Shown one piece after another: positions 29,897 through 38,272 of a stretch of DNA of 64,000 bases. The DNA is from Streptomyces sp. TS71-3 (lineage in GTDB: Bacteria > Actinomycetota > Actinomycetes > Streptomycetales > Streptomycetaceae). The notes beneath the pieces were generated by a model. That model was not told the DNA's origin, did not search any database, and worked only from the letters and a program-made list of their open reading frames with translations. The stretch is from positions 1,116,001-1,180,000 of the forward strand of contig NZ_BNEL01000001.1 of assembly GCF_018327685.1 (NCBI RefSeq), given 5' to 3'. A program made the translations under genes and the position numbers. The stretch's first letter is position 1; every line of letters starts with the position of its first letter.

Positions 29897-30684
29897 GATG
29901 GCTGCCGAGTTGGCTGGGCGAGGGGTGCCAGGGTGAGGAGGCCGCAGCCGTAGGCCCGGGCGCGGCCGATGCCCTGGGTCAGGGTGCGGCGCATGGCATC
30001 GGGGTCGGTGATCTCCAACCGACCGTCGAAGGTGACCGTGACGAGGGTGACCAGCTTCTTCGTGCGGGTGCCGTCGGGGATGCGGGACTTGTTGAAGGCC
30101 AGGGAGCGCGTGTCGGATACGGACAGTTCGTATTGGTCGCCGTGATGGGGCTGGCCCTGCTGGGTGGTGCCGTGTGGCAGGAGTCGTCGGTCGCTGGGTT
30201 TTTCGAGGATGCGGAAGCCGCCGCGTTTTTGGCGTTCCGGGTCGAGTAGCCAGGCCATCTGGTGGGTCGGGGTGAGGTGGGCGGTGATCTTGCGGGGTTC
30301 GCCTTCTTTGCGGCGGATGGTGTGTACGGGGTTCGCGGTCAGCCGGAAGGACCAGTGGTCGCCGGTGGCCAGGTGGTCGAGGAAGGGCCCGTAGGGTCGG
30401 GTTTCCCAGCCGGGGCTTTCCGGGGCTGCTGCTGCGGGCCATCCGGCCTGTTCGACGAGGTGGGTGAGGTCGGGCCAGTCGGGGCTGACGATGTGGAGCA
30501 GGATCTCGGCGCGGGCCCGCTGGTCCAGGCGCCATAGCACCCGCGGGGTGCCTGGGGTCGGGGCGTCGGTGGGCAGCAGGTGGGGGAAGGAGGACATGAC
30601 GGCGGCGTGCATGGTCTGGGGGGAGGACAGGAGGCGCCGGGCTCCTGGTCGCGCGGTGTTGACGCGGAAACGGGAGAGGAACAT
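29893..30684 (-). CDS. cas6e: type I-E CRISPR RNA endonuclease Cas6e
   Basis: This 263-residue RAMP endonuclease cuts pre-crRNA at the base of the repeat hairpin and stays with Cascade. The N-terminal ferredoxin-like fold has the conserved His in SSPQTMHAAVMSSFP. The C-terminal Gly-rich loop GIGRARAYGCGLLTL is intact, as is the basic region around VHTIRRKEGEPRKI. It overlaps cas5e by 1 nt (TGATG) and cas1 by 4 nt. Confidence 0.96.
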   Translation of the reverse strand: MFLSRFRVNTARPGARRLLSSPQTMHAAVMSSFPHLLPTDAPTPGTPRVLWRLDQRARAEILLHIVSPDWPDLTHLVEQAGWPAAAAPESPGWETRPYGPFLDHLATGDHWSFRLTANPVHTIRRKEGEPRKITAHLTPTHQMAWLLDPERQKRGGFRILEKPSDRRLLPHGTTQQGQPHHGDQYELSVSDTRSLAFNKSRIPDGTRTKKLVTLVTVTFDGRLEITDPDAMRRTLTQGIGRARAYGCGLLTLAPLAQPTRQPS

Positions 30685-31427
30685 CAGGCGCTCTCATCGT
30701 CGGGGACGTGGGACAGTGCTTCGAACAGATCGTGTCGTGGAGTCGTGTCCGGTGGGTTGGGCGGCAGGGGCACCTGGGTGGTGACGACGGCGCGCACGGC
30801 GTGGCGGCGGTGTGCGGCGGCGAAGCTGAGCGGCTGGTCTCGCAGGGTGTCCGTGGCCTCTGGTTCGTCGGCCGCCTTCTCGCGCTGGACGGTCAGCGTG
30901 TCAGGGGGCCGGTGGCGGTGGCGTCTGCGGTACCAGCCGGACGCCTGCCAGGGCACGCTTTCCAGTACGTCCTCCAGGCGGGCGTCCTCGTACACGCCCA
31001 GTTCGATGGGGCCGGCGGGCGGACAGGAGCGGCGGCCGAGGAACGGTGCGTACATCGGGGCTCGCACAGCCTCGTGCAGGGCCTTGAGCAGGGTGTGTTC
31101 GCCTTCGACGGCGGCGACGAAGACGGCGTCGGCGAGGTAGAACCGTTCGGACAGTGGCATCGACTTGTCGGTGTCGGGGTGGTGGGCGGTGTGGAAGTCC
31201 CGGATGCGGGTGCCGGGCTGGTCGGCGCGGACACCGAATCGTAAGGCGGCCAGAGGGGCGAGGCGCCTGTCGTCGCCGCGTTCAAGGCCGGCTGCTGATG
31301 CGAGTAGGCCGATGACGCCGCTCTTGGTGGGGGCGGATTCTGTGGTGCGGCGGGTGAAGCGGGAGGACGCGCCCCAGGATTGCAGAGGACCTGCCAGGCG
31401 TAGGGCGAGCACGGCCGTGCGGTTCAT
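30684..31427 (-). CDS. cas5e: type I-E Cascade subunit Cas5e
   Basis: This 247-residue RAMP protein grips the 5-prime handle of the crRNA in Cascade. Family blocks are LALRLAGPLQSWGASSRF, RRTTESAPTKSGVIGLLASA, GLERGDDRRLAPLAALRFGV and the C-terminal LFEALSHVPDDES. Its start overlaps the cas7e stop by 4 nt. It is intact and of typical length. Confidence 0.96.
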   Translation of the reverse strand: MNRTAVLALRLAGPLQSWGASSRFTRRTTESAPTKSGVIGLLASAAGLERGDDRRLAPLAALRFGVRADQPGTRIRDFHTAHHPDTDKSMPLSERFYLADAVFVAAVEGEHTLLKALHEAVRAPMYAPFLGRRSCPPAGPIELGVYEDARLEDVLESVPWQASGWYRRRHRHRPPDTLTVQREKAADEPEATDTLRDQPLSFAAAHRRHAVRAVVTTQVPLPPNPPDTTPRHDLFEALSHVPDDESA

Positions 31428-32617
31428 GCCGGCTTCTCCAGTCGTTCCGTAACTGCCAGGCCGACAGCGGAAACGAGGTCGTGCAGGGTGGGGGACTCGG
31501 TGCCGAGGTCCGCGAGCCTGCGGGTGTGGGGGCCGACGCGCAGGACCCAGGTGAGGGTGGTCTCGCCGTCGCCGTAGGCGCGTTCGATGTCCGGGATGTA
31601 CGTGGCGAGGCGATCGCAGGCCTCCCGTAGATGGCCGCCGTGGTCGCTGGGGATCGGGTCCTCGAAGGCGGCGACGAAACTGGCCGGCCGGGTCGTGCGG
31701 AGTTTGACGACGACGGCGTCCGGGTGCGTGTGGTGGCCGAAGGTGTTGATCTTCCCGGTGGGCAGTGAGGCGACGAAGCTGTGCACGAAGGCTTCGACGG
31801 CGCGGCGTACGGGTTCGGTACGCGGTTCGTCCTCGCGCAGTCCCTGACCGAGGTTGGCGGCGAGCTGGTGCACACCCAGGGCCGCGTAGCGGTAGAGAGT
31901 GGCGGAGTTGAAGTCGACGGTGCCGATCATGCCGGCGCCGGTCTCCTGCTCGGTGTTCTCGTCATCGACGGCGGTGTAGTAGTCGGACTCGTTGTCCACC
32001 CGGTGGACGCTGATCGCGTGGGCGACTTGCACCGCGGCATCGACGTTGATGTCGGCGGCGTCCGCGACCATGCGGCCGAACAGGGCGATGTCCACGGAGT
32101 GGCGGGTGTCCGCGATCTCGCGGACGCGTTCCTTGTTCTTCTTGTCCTTGAGGAAGCCGGTGATGTCGGCGGCGCCGTCGAGGGCGAAGCGGGCCAGGCC
32201 GTCGAGCTGGCGGGCGCTGAGGAAGACCAGGTACTTGGTCTCGGGGGCCGGCGCCGGTGCGCCGTCCTTGGCCTGGTCGGCTTTGCGTTTGGGTACCTCC
32301 GTCTTCAGGCCGCTGGCCTTGACCGTCTCGTCGGCGAGATGCAGCGCCTCCTCGGCCGTCAGGGACGGATCGAGTCCCGTGATCCGCTCGGCGAGCAGTT
32401 CGACGACCTTTTTGGTGCGTACGCCGAGTTCACTGGGTTCCAGCAGATGCTCGTCACGGAAGTAGGTGCGGATGGCGCGCTTCCACGCCTGGCTGGAGAC
32501 GCGGGCGCGGGGCACACCGCCGTACACGGCCGTTTTCGGTGCGCCGGTGTCGTCCCGGTTGAGGTTGCTGGGCGGGACTGTCTGCAGGGCGTGCACGTCC
32601 AGAAAGATGCGGTTCAC
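31424..32617 (-). CDS. cas7e: type I-E Cascade backbone subunit Cas7e
   Basis: This 397-residue protein forms the six-subunit crRNA-binding backbone of Cascade. Conserved segments include FLDVHALQTVPPSNLNRDDT, GGVPRARVSSQAWKRAIRTY, VDIALFGRMVADAADINVDA, VAHAISVHRVDNESDYYTAV and MIGTVDFNSATLYRYAALG. It overlaps cse2 and cas5e by 4 nt each, which supports one polycistronic mRNA with coupled translation. Confidence 0.97.
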   Translation of the reverse strand: MNRIFLDVHALQTVPPSNLNRDDTGAPKTAVYGGVPRARVSSQAWKRAIRTYFRDEHLLEPSELGVRTKKVVELLAERITGLDPSLTAEEALHLADETVKASGLKTEVPKRKADQAKDGAPAPAPETKYLVFLSARQLDGLARFALDGAADITGFLKDKKNKERVREIADTRHSVDIALFGRMVADAADINVDAAVQVAHAISVHRVDNESDYYTAVDDENTEQETGAGMIGTVDFNSATLYRYAALGVHQLAANLGQGLREDEPRTEPVRRAVEAFVHSFVASLPTGKINTFGHHTHPDAVVVKLRTTRPASFVAAFEDPIPSDHGGHLREACDRLATYIPDIERAYGDGETTLTWVLRVGPHTRRLADLGTESPTLHDLVSAVGLAVTERLEKPA

Positions 32618-33306
32618 GAAGCGTCCTTGTCGTCGGTGTCGGTCTCGGTGAGGGAGGTGGCCGCGTGTTCACCGACTGGTCCGGGATGCTGCCAGGTGTG
32701 GAAGGAGCGGCCCCATTCCCGGCGAACGAGGCCGGGCCCGTCGGGCCATTGCCAGGCATAGAACTGACCGGCGAGCAGGCCGTAGTCGAGGGGGACGTCC
32801 GCTCGGCGCAGCAGGACGACGATGTCGCGTAGCCGCTGGACCAGGGTGAGCAGGTCAGGAGCGGCTCCGGCGCGTACCAGTCGTTTGCGGACGGGCTCGT
32901 CGATCCCGTCCGGCGGCATCAGGCGCCGCACGCCGGCACCCAGACCCGCTGGCCGCTCGCGCTGGTGTGGGCGGTGCATCCGGGCGCCACGGGACTGCTG
33001 GTGGAACGCCCAGAGGGTGAGGGCCGCGTGCAGCGCATCCTCCGCCCGGACCAGCTCCGGCTCGCTCAGCGGCCGAAGGGCGTCGGTGTTGGTATGCAGG
33101 GGGCTGGTGTCGACCAGACTCCACAGATCGGGCAGCTCTGCCGCGTCCCGGCCCGCGCCGCGGCGCAGGCGGGCGAGTGCGGCAACGTCCTTGGGCCTGT
33201 CACGGAGGTACCCCTCCTGCCACGGCGTGATCCGGGCAGCCGCGAGATGAGCAACCCGCGAACGCACCGTGGGCGGGGCGGAAGCGATGGTCATACGGGG
33301 GGTCAT
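32614..33306 (-). CDS. cse2: type I-E Cascade small subunit Cse2 (Cas11)
   Basis: This 230-residue protein of the Cse2/CasB family stabilises the displaced DNA strand in the R-loop. Recognisable parts are ALARLRRGAGRDAAELPDLW, ALTLWAFHQQSRGARMHR, GLGAGVRRLMPPDGIDEPVR, KRLVRAGAAPDLLTLVQRLR and YGLLAGQFYAWQWPDG. The last of these precedes an RREWGRSFHTW tail. It overlaps its neighbours by 4 nt at both ends. Confidence 0.95.
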   Translation of the reverse strand: MTPRMTIASAPPTVRSRVAHLAAARITPWQEGYLRDRPKDVAALARLRRGAGRDAAELPDLWSLVDTSPLHTNTDALRPLSEPELVRAEDALHAALTLWAFHQQSRGARMHRPHQRERPAGLGAGVRRLMPPDGIDEPVRKRLVRAGAAPDLLTLVQRLRDIVVLLRRADVPLDYGLLAGQFYAWQWPDGPGLVRREWGRSFHTWQHPGPVGEHAATSLTETDTDDKDAS

Positions 33307-35075
33307 ACGAGGATCTCCGGATCGGGCGTTACACGGTCGTCAATGTCAGACACGGTGGTTGCGGATCGGGCGGTCTCCGGCCCGTTGGACGGCGCCGGCG
33401 CGGGGCGGTCGCCACCGAAGCGTTCGTCGTCGCGGTCCTCGCCGATGTCGTTGAGGCCGGTCAGCAGCCTGGCCAGGCGCCTGCGGAACCATGTGTCGGC
33501 GAGGCCCGTGTTCAGCCATCGGGTGCTCTGCTTGTCGGTGACGGTTCTGCCCTGCCAGGCGGCGTCGCCCGCACCTTCGATGAGACCGTCGCTGAGTCGG
33601 CCGATCAGGCGGCGCACGGAGCGTTTCCAGGCGGTGCGCCGCTCGAACGGGTCGTCCGCTTCGGCCAGGACGGAAAGCCAGGTGCGGTAGGGCTCCTCCA
33701 GAGCGTCGAAGCCCACTGCGCGGGCGGTTCGTCGGGGTCCTTCGTGGTCCCTTCCAGCCGCACGGGCCAGGTCGGCGGCGAGGTCTCCCAGGGCCCGCAC
33801 CGCCAGATCGGCGTCCTCCGCGGCCCCGACGGCCTGCTGGGCGTAGGTGCGGTCCTGGCGGTGGAGCAGTACGACGGGCATCGGCACGTGATCGTCGACG
33901 ATGTCGTCGATCACGGACTGCTGCGTCCCGTAGGCGGCGCCGATCACACGGGCCCGGATGAGGAAGTGGCGAGGTAGATGGCCCTCGGTGACCAGCCGGG
34001 AAACCCATTCGAGGATCGCCGGACGCAGGTACTTCGCCGCCTCCGCTCCCTGCGCGGCCTCGGCCCGATCGGCGACGAGCGAGGCGATGCCACGCCACGC
34101 GGATTGGGCAGGGTCATGTTCACGAGGCAGGTAGACCGGTGTCCGGCGGAGTTTCTTCTCCTGGGCAGTGCTGCGCCGCCACGCCGTCATCGGCTCCCGG
34201 CGATGCATGTTCCGCGACGCGAGCGGGTCCCCGTAGCCGAGGACGACACCGTGGACGCCGTTCGCGTCGTGGTGCAGCCGCAGCCGGCGCGACTGCCAGG
34301 TGTAGAGGTCGCGCGGACCGGTCACGGAGCGCTCGGACCCACCCGGACCGCACGGCTCGCGCCGCCAGGCCGGCCGGTCGTCCTCGGCGATCTCCATTTC
34401 CTCGGTGTCGGCCGCCATCAGATTCAGCAGCAGGGTCTCACGCAGTGTCTCGCCTTCGGCGAAGACGCCTCCCAGCCCGCCGGCCCAGCCCGTGCCCAGC
34501 GGGTAGACCTTGCCCCCTTTGACACGGGCGTCGCCGAGGGCACCGGACTTGATGCCGGAGGTGTCAAAGGCGTGTGCGTGGACGACCCAGCGGGCCGCCT
34601 CGGCGAAGGTCAGCCGCGTCACCGTGGGCATCCGGGCGGTGAAGAAGGGCTCCCCGTTGGGAACGTCGGCCACGATCCGGTTGAGGGGAGAGACCTCGCC
34701 CTTCGCCGTGCGAAGTCCAGCGGTCTGGAAGAACGGCTCGTCGGGATCGAGAAGATCGAAGCGCCTGCGGTGGGTGTCCAGGTACGTCTCGACGGGGGCG
34801 AAGCACTCGGGGTCGCTCCACAGGTCCGCCCAGTCCTCGATGTCACGAGGCCCCTGAAGAGCATCGTGCGCAACGGCCAGCAGGAGGCGTAACAAGGCGA
34901 ACTCCTGCGTGGCCAGATCCCCGACGATGCGCCGTAGACCGCCCACGTGGGCGAACACTTGCCGTAAGGACAACTCGTCCTCGGAGCCGTCCTGTCTGAG
35001 CACACCGATCCACGGCCTGCTGGTCAGGTCGAACGACGGGATCGTGCGGCTACTCGTCCCAGGAGGTTCAGTCAT
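33303..35075 (-). CDS. cas8e: type I-E Cascade large subunit Cas8e (Cse1/CasA)
   Basis: This 590-residue Cse1-family protein recognises the PAM and recruits Cas3. It starts SFDLTSRPWIGVLRQDGSED with the typical LSLRQVFAHVGGLRRIVGDL and DIEDWADLWSDPECFAP blocks. The mid region is ETLRETLLLNLMAADTEEM with a long helical C-terminal bundle that ends LLTGLNDIGEDRDDER. Length is normal for actinomycete Cse1. It overlaps cas3 by 8 nt. Confidence 0.95.
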   Translation of the reverse strand: MTEPPGTSSRTIPSFDLTSRPWIGVLRQDGSEDELSLRQVFAHVGGLRRIVGDLATQEFALLRLLLAVAHDALQGPRDIEDWADLWSDPECFAPVETYLDTHRRRFDLLDPDEPFFQTAGLRTAKGEVSPLNRIVADVPNGEPFFTARMPTVTRLTFAEAARWVVHAHAFDTSGIKSGALGDARVKGGKVYPLGTGWAGGLGGVFAEGETLRETLLLNLMAADTEEMEIAEDDRPAWRREPCGPGGSERSVTGPRDLYTWQSRRLRLHHDANGVHGVVLGYGDPLASRNMHRREPMTAWRRSTAQEKKLRRTPVYLPREHDPAQSAWRGIASLVADRAEAAQGAEAAKYLRPAILEWVSRLVTEGHLPRHFLIRARVIGAAYGTQQSVIDDIVDDHVPMPVVLLHRQDRTYAQQAVGAAEDADLAVRALGDLAADLARAAGRDHEGPRRTARAVGFDALEEPYRTWLSVLAEADDPFERRTAWKRSVRRLIGRLSDGLIEGAGDAAWQGRTVTDKQSTRWLNTGLADTWFRRRLARLLTGLNDIGEDRDDERFGGDRPAPAPSNGPETARSATTVSDIDDRVTPDPEILV

Positions 35076-38052
35076 GGTCGCGGGTCACCTCCAGACCGTC
35101 GAGGGGGCTGTAGCGGAGCAAGAAGCCTGCCAGACGGGTCTGACAATCCTCATCGAGTGTGAGAATCAGCTGGTCGGAGAGCCATGGGCTGCCCTTGCCC
35201 TGCCAGGCGGGCAGATACAGCTTCTCCAGTTCCGCGATGGCCCGGTCCATGGTCTCGGCGTAGGAGAACTGAAGGGGCAGCCGGAGACCGCAACTTGCCG
35301 CCGTGCGTCCCGCGAACGGCGTCGGCGTCTGGTCCTGAGGTAGTTCCAGGCCCCCGCGCTGCCGGCCCTTCCTGTCGGCCTTCAGCCATGGGAGAGTCGT
35401 GAGACTTCCATCGTCACGCCGCTGCACGACGACGACCTCCAGGCTCTCCCGGCCGTCCCGGACCTGGGCCCGCCCGCTCCGGCTGTCGTCAGCGTCACCC
35501 ACTCCCGCCGCTACCCAGCCGAACAGCGACCGTCCTTCACGGCCCACATCGCCGAGGCGGAACACGGCAGCACGCTCGGCCTGATCCGCTCGGTGTTCGT
35601 CGAACCGTGCACGAGCTTCCTCCAACGCGCCAGACCAGTGCGGCGGGCCAACCGGACCCTGCCCGTAGGCATGTTGCACCAGCAGGCTGATGTCCGACGG
35701 CAGCCGCACAGGGCGCTCCGCACCGCCTTCCAGGTGAGGCAGCAGCACCGCGGCCGACCGAAGCAGCGTGTACCTGCCATACACGGCCACCGAGCCCCGG
35801 TCCGGTTCGGGCACGGCTGCTGCCCGGTCGCCCCAGTCGGCTCCCGTGAGCAGACAGCGGGCGGTCCGTAGCTGCCGCGGCCGGTCACTCTGGCCCTCTC
35901 CGCGCCGGTGGCGGTGCAGCCGGCCCATGCGCTGCAGGAGCAGGTCCGCCGGGCACAGATCACTCACCAGCAAGTCGAAGTCCACATCCACCGACTGCTC
36001 CACCACCTGGCTGGCCACCACAATGTGCCGCCCTTCAGGCCGCCGAGCATCCTTCCCCGGAGGTCCGAAGCGCTCCAGCAGATCCCTGTCCTTCGCCATC
36101 CGGTCGACATCGACGAAACACGAGTGAGCGACGGTGACGTCCTCGACACCGAACCTGTCCCGCAGCACACGCGCGGTCTCCAGCACGCGCCTGACCGTGT
36201 TGCGTACCACCAGAACACATCCGCCACCGGCGAGCTCGGCTTCCAACCGGTCGACGAGGACGTCCAGGTCGTCGGCGAGCCACTCCACCACCACGTCCGT
36301 GGACCGTCCCGACGCCCGTGGGCGACACACCAAGGGAGCCCGTCCGGGAACGACCGCGCTGATCAGCGGATACGCGCTGCCCGCCGCACCCGCTGCGCCC
36401 GCCGCGCCCACCTCGGCACGGGGCCCGGTGCCTTCCCCCGCATATGCCCAGAGAAGTTCCTGCCGACGTGCGGCGGGTAGTGTCGCGGACAGCACGATCA
36501 CCGGGACCCGGTAAGCCCCCAACCAGGACAGCACCCGGTCCAGGTACACGTTCATATAGGTGTCGTAGGCGTGCACCTCATCGATGACGACGACCTTGCC
36601 GGCGAGCGCGAGATGGCGAAGAGCCAGGTGTCTGCTCTTCAGCCCCATGAACAGCAACTGATCGATGGTCCCCGCCACGAACGAGGCCAGCATGGCCTTC
36701 TTACGCCCGCGCAGCCACGCATGCGCAACGAGTTCTGCACCACTACGACGCCGTTTACCGGGCTGCTGCCAGGACAAATCCACCGGCTCGTCCACGTCGA
36801 CGGCCATGACCCGCCCTCCTCGGGCCATCAGCTCGGCGAAGTCCTCGTTGAGAGCCGCCTTGGAGTGCGCCAGATGCACCGAGCGCGGTGCCTCCTTCAC
36901 TCCAGGCAGCCGGCCCAACCAGTCGAGCAGACGAGGAAACATGGCATTGCCCGTGGCCATCGTAGGCAGGGCGAAGAACACTCCGCCCGCCCCCGAGCGC
37001 GCAGCGAAGATCTCCGCCACAGCGAGCGCGGCCTCCGTCTTGCCCTCGCCCATCGGCGCCTCGATGATCACCAGACCTGGCGCCTCCATCTCCCGGGCAA
37101 GCAGCACGGCACCCTCCTGGACCGGGCGCACCGTGGCTCCCGCGGGTAGCCCGAACCGTGAGACGAGCAACTCCTGAGCGCTTTCCGCAGGTTCTTCGGC
37201 CCTCCAGGGCCCCGGAAGCTCCAACCCGCGCCAGGCCGCGGCAAGCCGCTCCTCGTCGCTTCGCGACGCCCCGTCGGGGAAATACGGAAAGAGGTCAGGA
37301 TTACTGGCGATCCAGTCACAGACAATGACCAGCGCGGTGAGCAGCACCTGCACCGGCTGCGGCAGCCTCACCGTCCGCCACTGCCCGAGCCGCCCGTCCA
37401 CACCGAAATGAGCGGCGCACGCATCGAGCAACTCGGCCTGCACCTGCCGCCAGACACGACTACTCTCGCCTCGGGTGCGCAGCAACTCCTTATGCTCGTA
37501 GACGGCCTTGATCTGCCCGTGCTCGGGCGGGACACCGTGATGTCCTCCGACAGCAACGGTGAACTGACCTGTGCGGGCGGATGCCCAACCGTGCCGCTCC
37601 TCCAGCCACTCAGCCAGCAGAACCTGCCCGGCCAGGCCGTGCGGCGCGATCCGGCGATCCCTCCCCATCGCCTTGGCCGAACCCATCTCCAGACCCCGCG
37701 CACGCATGACGTCGCCAAGTTGATCCACCTGACAGGCGAAGGCGGGAGTGGCCTTGCCGATGTCATGTACACCAGCGAGCCATACGGCGAGGGCGCGCGC
37801 GTCGGACTCCCCCTGAGGCAGCGCCTCGGCTACCACCCTGCGCACTCGCACGGGCAGCCAGTGGTCCCATAACAGGCCAGCCACAGCCGCACTGTCCTCC
37901 ATGTGCCGCCACAGGGGAAGCCAGCCCTCGGTGTCACGATCATGCTTGGCCCACACGGATCGTGCCGCCGCCCCAAGCCGACCCAGCAGACCGTCAGCAC
38001 CAGATGCACGTTCCTCGGCACGTCGCTCACCGCTCATGACAGAGGAATACAT
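35068..38052 (-). CDS. cas3: type I-E CRISPR nuclease-helicase Cas3
   Basis: This protein of about 994 residues degrades DNA marked by Cascade. The N-terminal HD nuclease has HDIGKATPAFACQ (His96-Asp97) and VGGHHGVPPEHG. The SF2 helicase has Walker A EAPMGEGKTEAALA (332-340), DEVHAYDTYM (motif II, 491-494), VIVLSATLPAARRQ and QVVEQSVDVDFDLLVSDL, with QRMGRLHRHRR as motif VI. It is the first gene of the cas operon. ATG 38052 (MYSSVMSGE) or ATG 38037 are the plausible starts; the upstream extension reaches into the array 2 leader and is unlikely. Confidence 0.95.
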   Translation of the reverse strand: MYSSVMSGERRAEERASGADGLLGRLGAAARSVWAKHDRDTEGWLPLWRHMEDSAAVAGLLWDHWLPVRVRRVVAEALPQGESDARALAVWLAGVHDIGKATPAFACQVDQLGDVMRARGLEMGSAKAMGRDRRIAPHGLAGQVLLAEWLEERHGWASARTGQFTVAVGGHHGVPPEHGQIKAVYEHKELLRTRGESSRVWRQVQAELLDACAAHFGVDGRLGQWRTVRLPQPVQVLLTALVIVCDWIASNPDLFPYFPDGASRSDEERLAAAWRGLELPGPWRAEEPAESAQELLVSRFGLPAGATVRPVQEGAVLLAREMEAPGLVIIEAPMGEGKTEAALAVAEIFAARSGAGGVFFALPTMATGNAMFPRLLDWLGRLPGVKEAPRSVHLAHSKAALNEDFAELMARGGRVMAVDVDEPVDLSWQQPGKRRRSGAELVAHAWLRGRKKAMLASFVAGTIDQLLFMGLKSRHLALRHLALAGKVVVIDEVHAYDTYMNVYLDRVLSWLGAYRVPVIVLSATLPAARRQELLWAYAGEGTGPRAEVGAAGAAGAAGSAYPLISAVVPGRAPLVCRPRASGRSTDVVVEWLADDLDVLVDRLEAELAGGGCVLVVRNTVRRVLETARVLRDRFGVEDVTVAHSCFVDVDRMAKDRDLLERFGPPGKDARRPEGRHIVVASQVVEQSVDVDFDLLVSDLCPADLLLQRMGRLHRHRRGEGQSDRPRQLRTARCLLTGADWGDRAAAVPEPDRGSVAVYGRYTLLRSAAVLLPHLEGGAERPVRLPSDISLLVQHAYGQGPVGPPHWSGALEEARARFDEHRADQAERAAVFRLGDVGREGRSLFGWVAAGVGDADDSRSGRAQVRDGRESLEVVVVQRRDDGSLTTLPWLKADRKGRQRGGLELPQDQTPTPFAGRTAASCGLRLPLQFSYAETMDRAIAELEKLYLPAWQGKGSPWLSDQLILTLDEDCQTRLAGFLLRYSPLDGLEVTRDHD

Positions 38053-38272
38053 GCGAAACGGTGTTGTGTGGGCTGGATTTAGAAGATAAGAGCAACTGGG
38101 GGGTGGTTGGAGAAGACGGACTGCCGAGTCGTATCGCAGTGCATATGCTGGAGAGTTGGGGTGTGGGTGGCCTCGCTCAAGGCAGCTAATTAACAAATGT
38201 CCTATTCATCCGAATCGAATGAAGTGCTCGAAATCCAGCTCCTCCGCCGGCTAAAGTCGCAGGTCATCGAGT
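38053..38272. promoter_or_regulatory. divergent cas promoter region and leader of CRISPR array 2
   Basis: This 220-bp spacer lies between the cas3 start (minus strand) and the first repeat of array 2 (plus strand). The right 61 bp (38212-38272) are homologous to the array 1 leader, including the GTGCTCG and CTAAAG-x-CGCAGGTCA blocks. An AT-rich patch TAATTAACAAATG (38188-38200) is a likely upstream promoter or DNA-bending element. The cas operon promoter must lie in the left part. Confidence 0.7.

Noticed and set aside
28922..30697. A 591-residue Cas1 starting upstream at 30697
   Set aside because: The first 267 codons are an out-of-frame reading of cas6e; normal Cas1 begins at ATG 29896.
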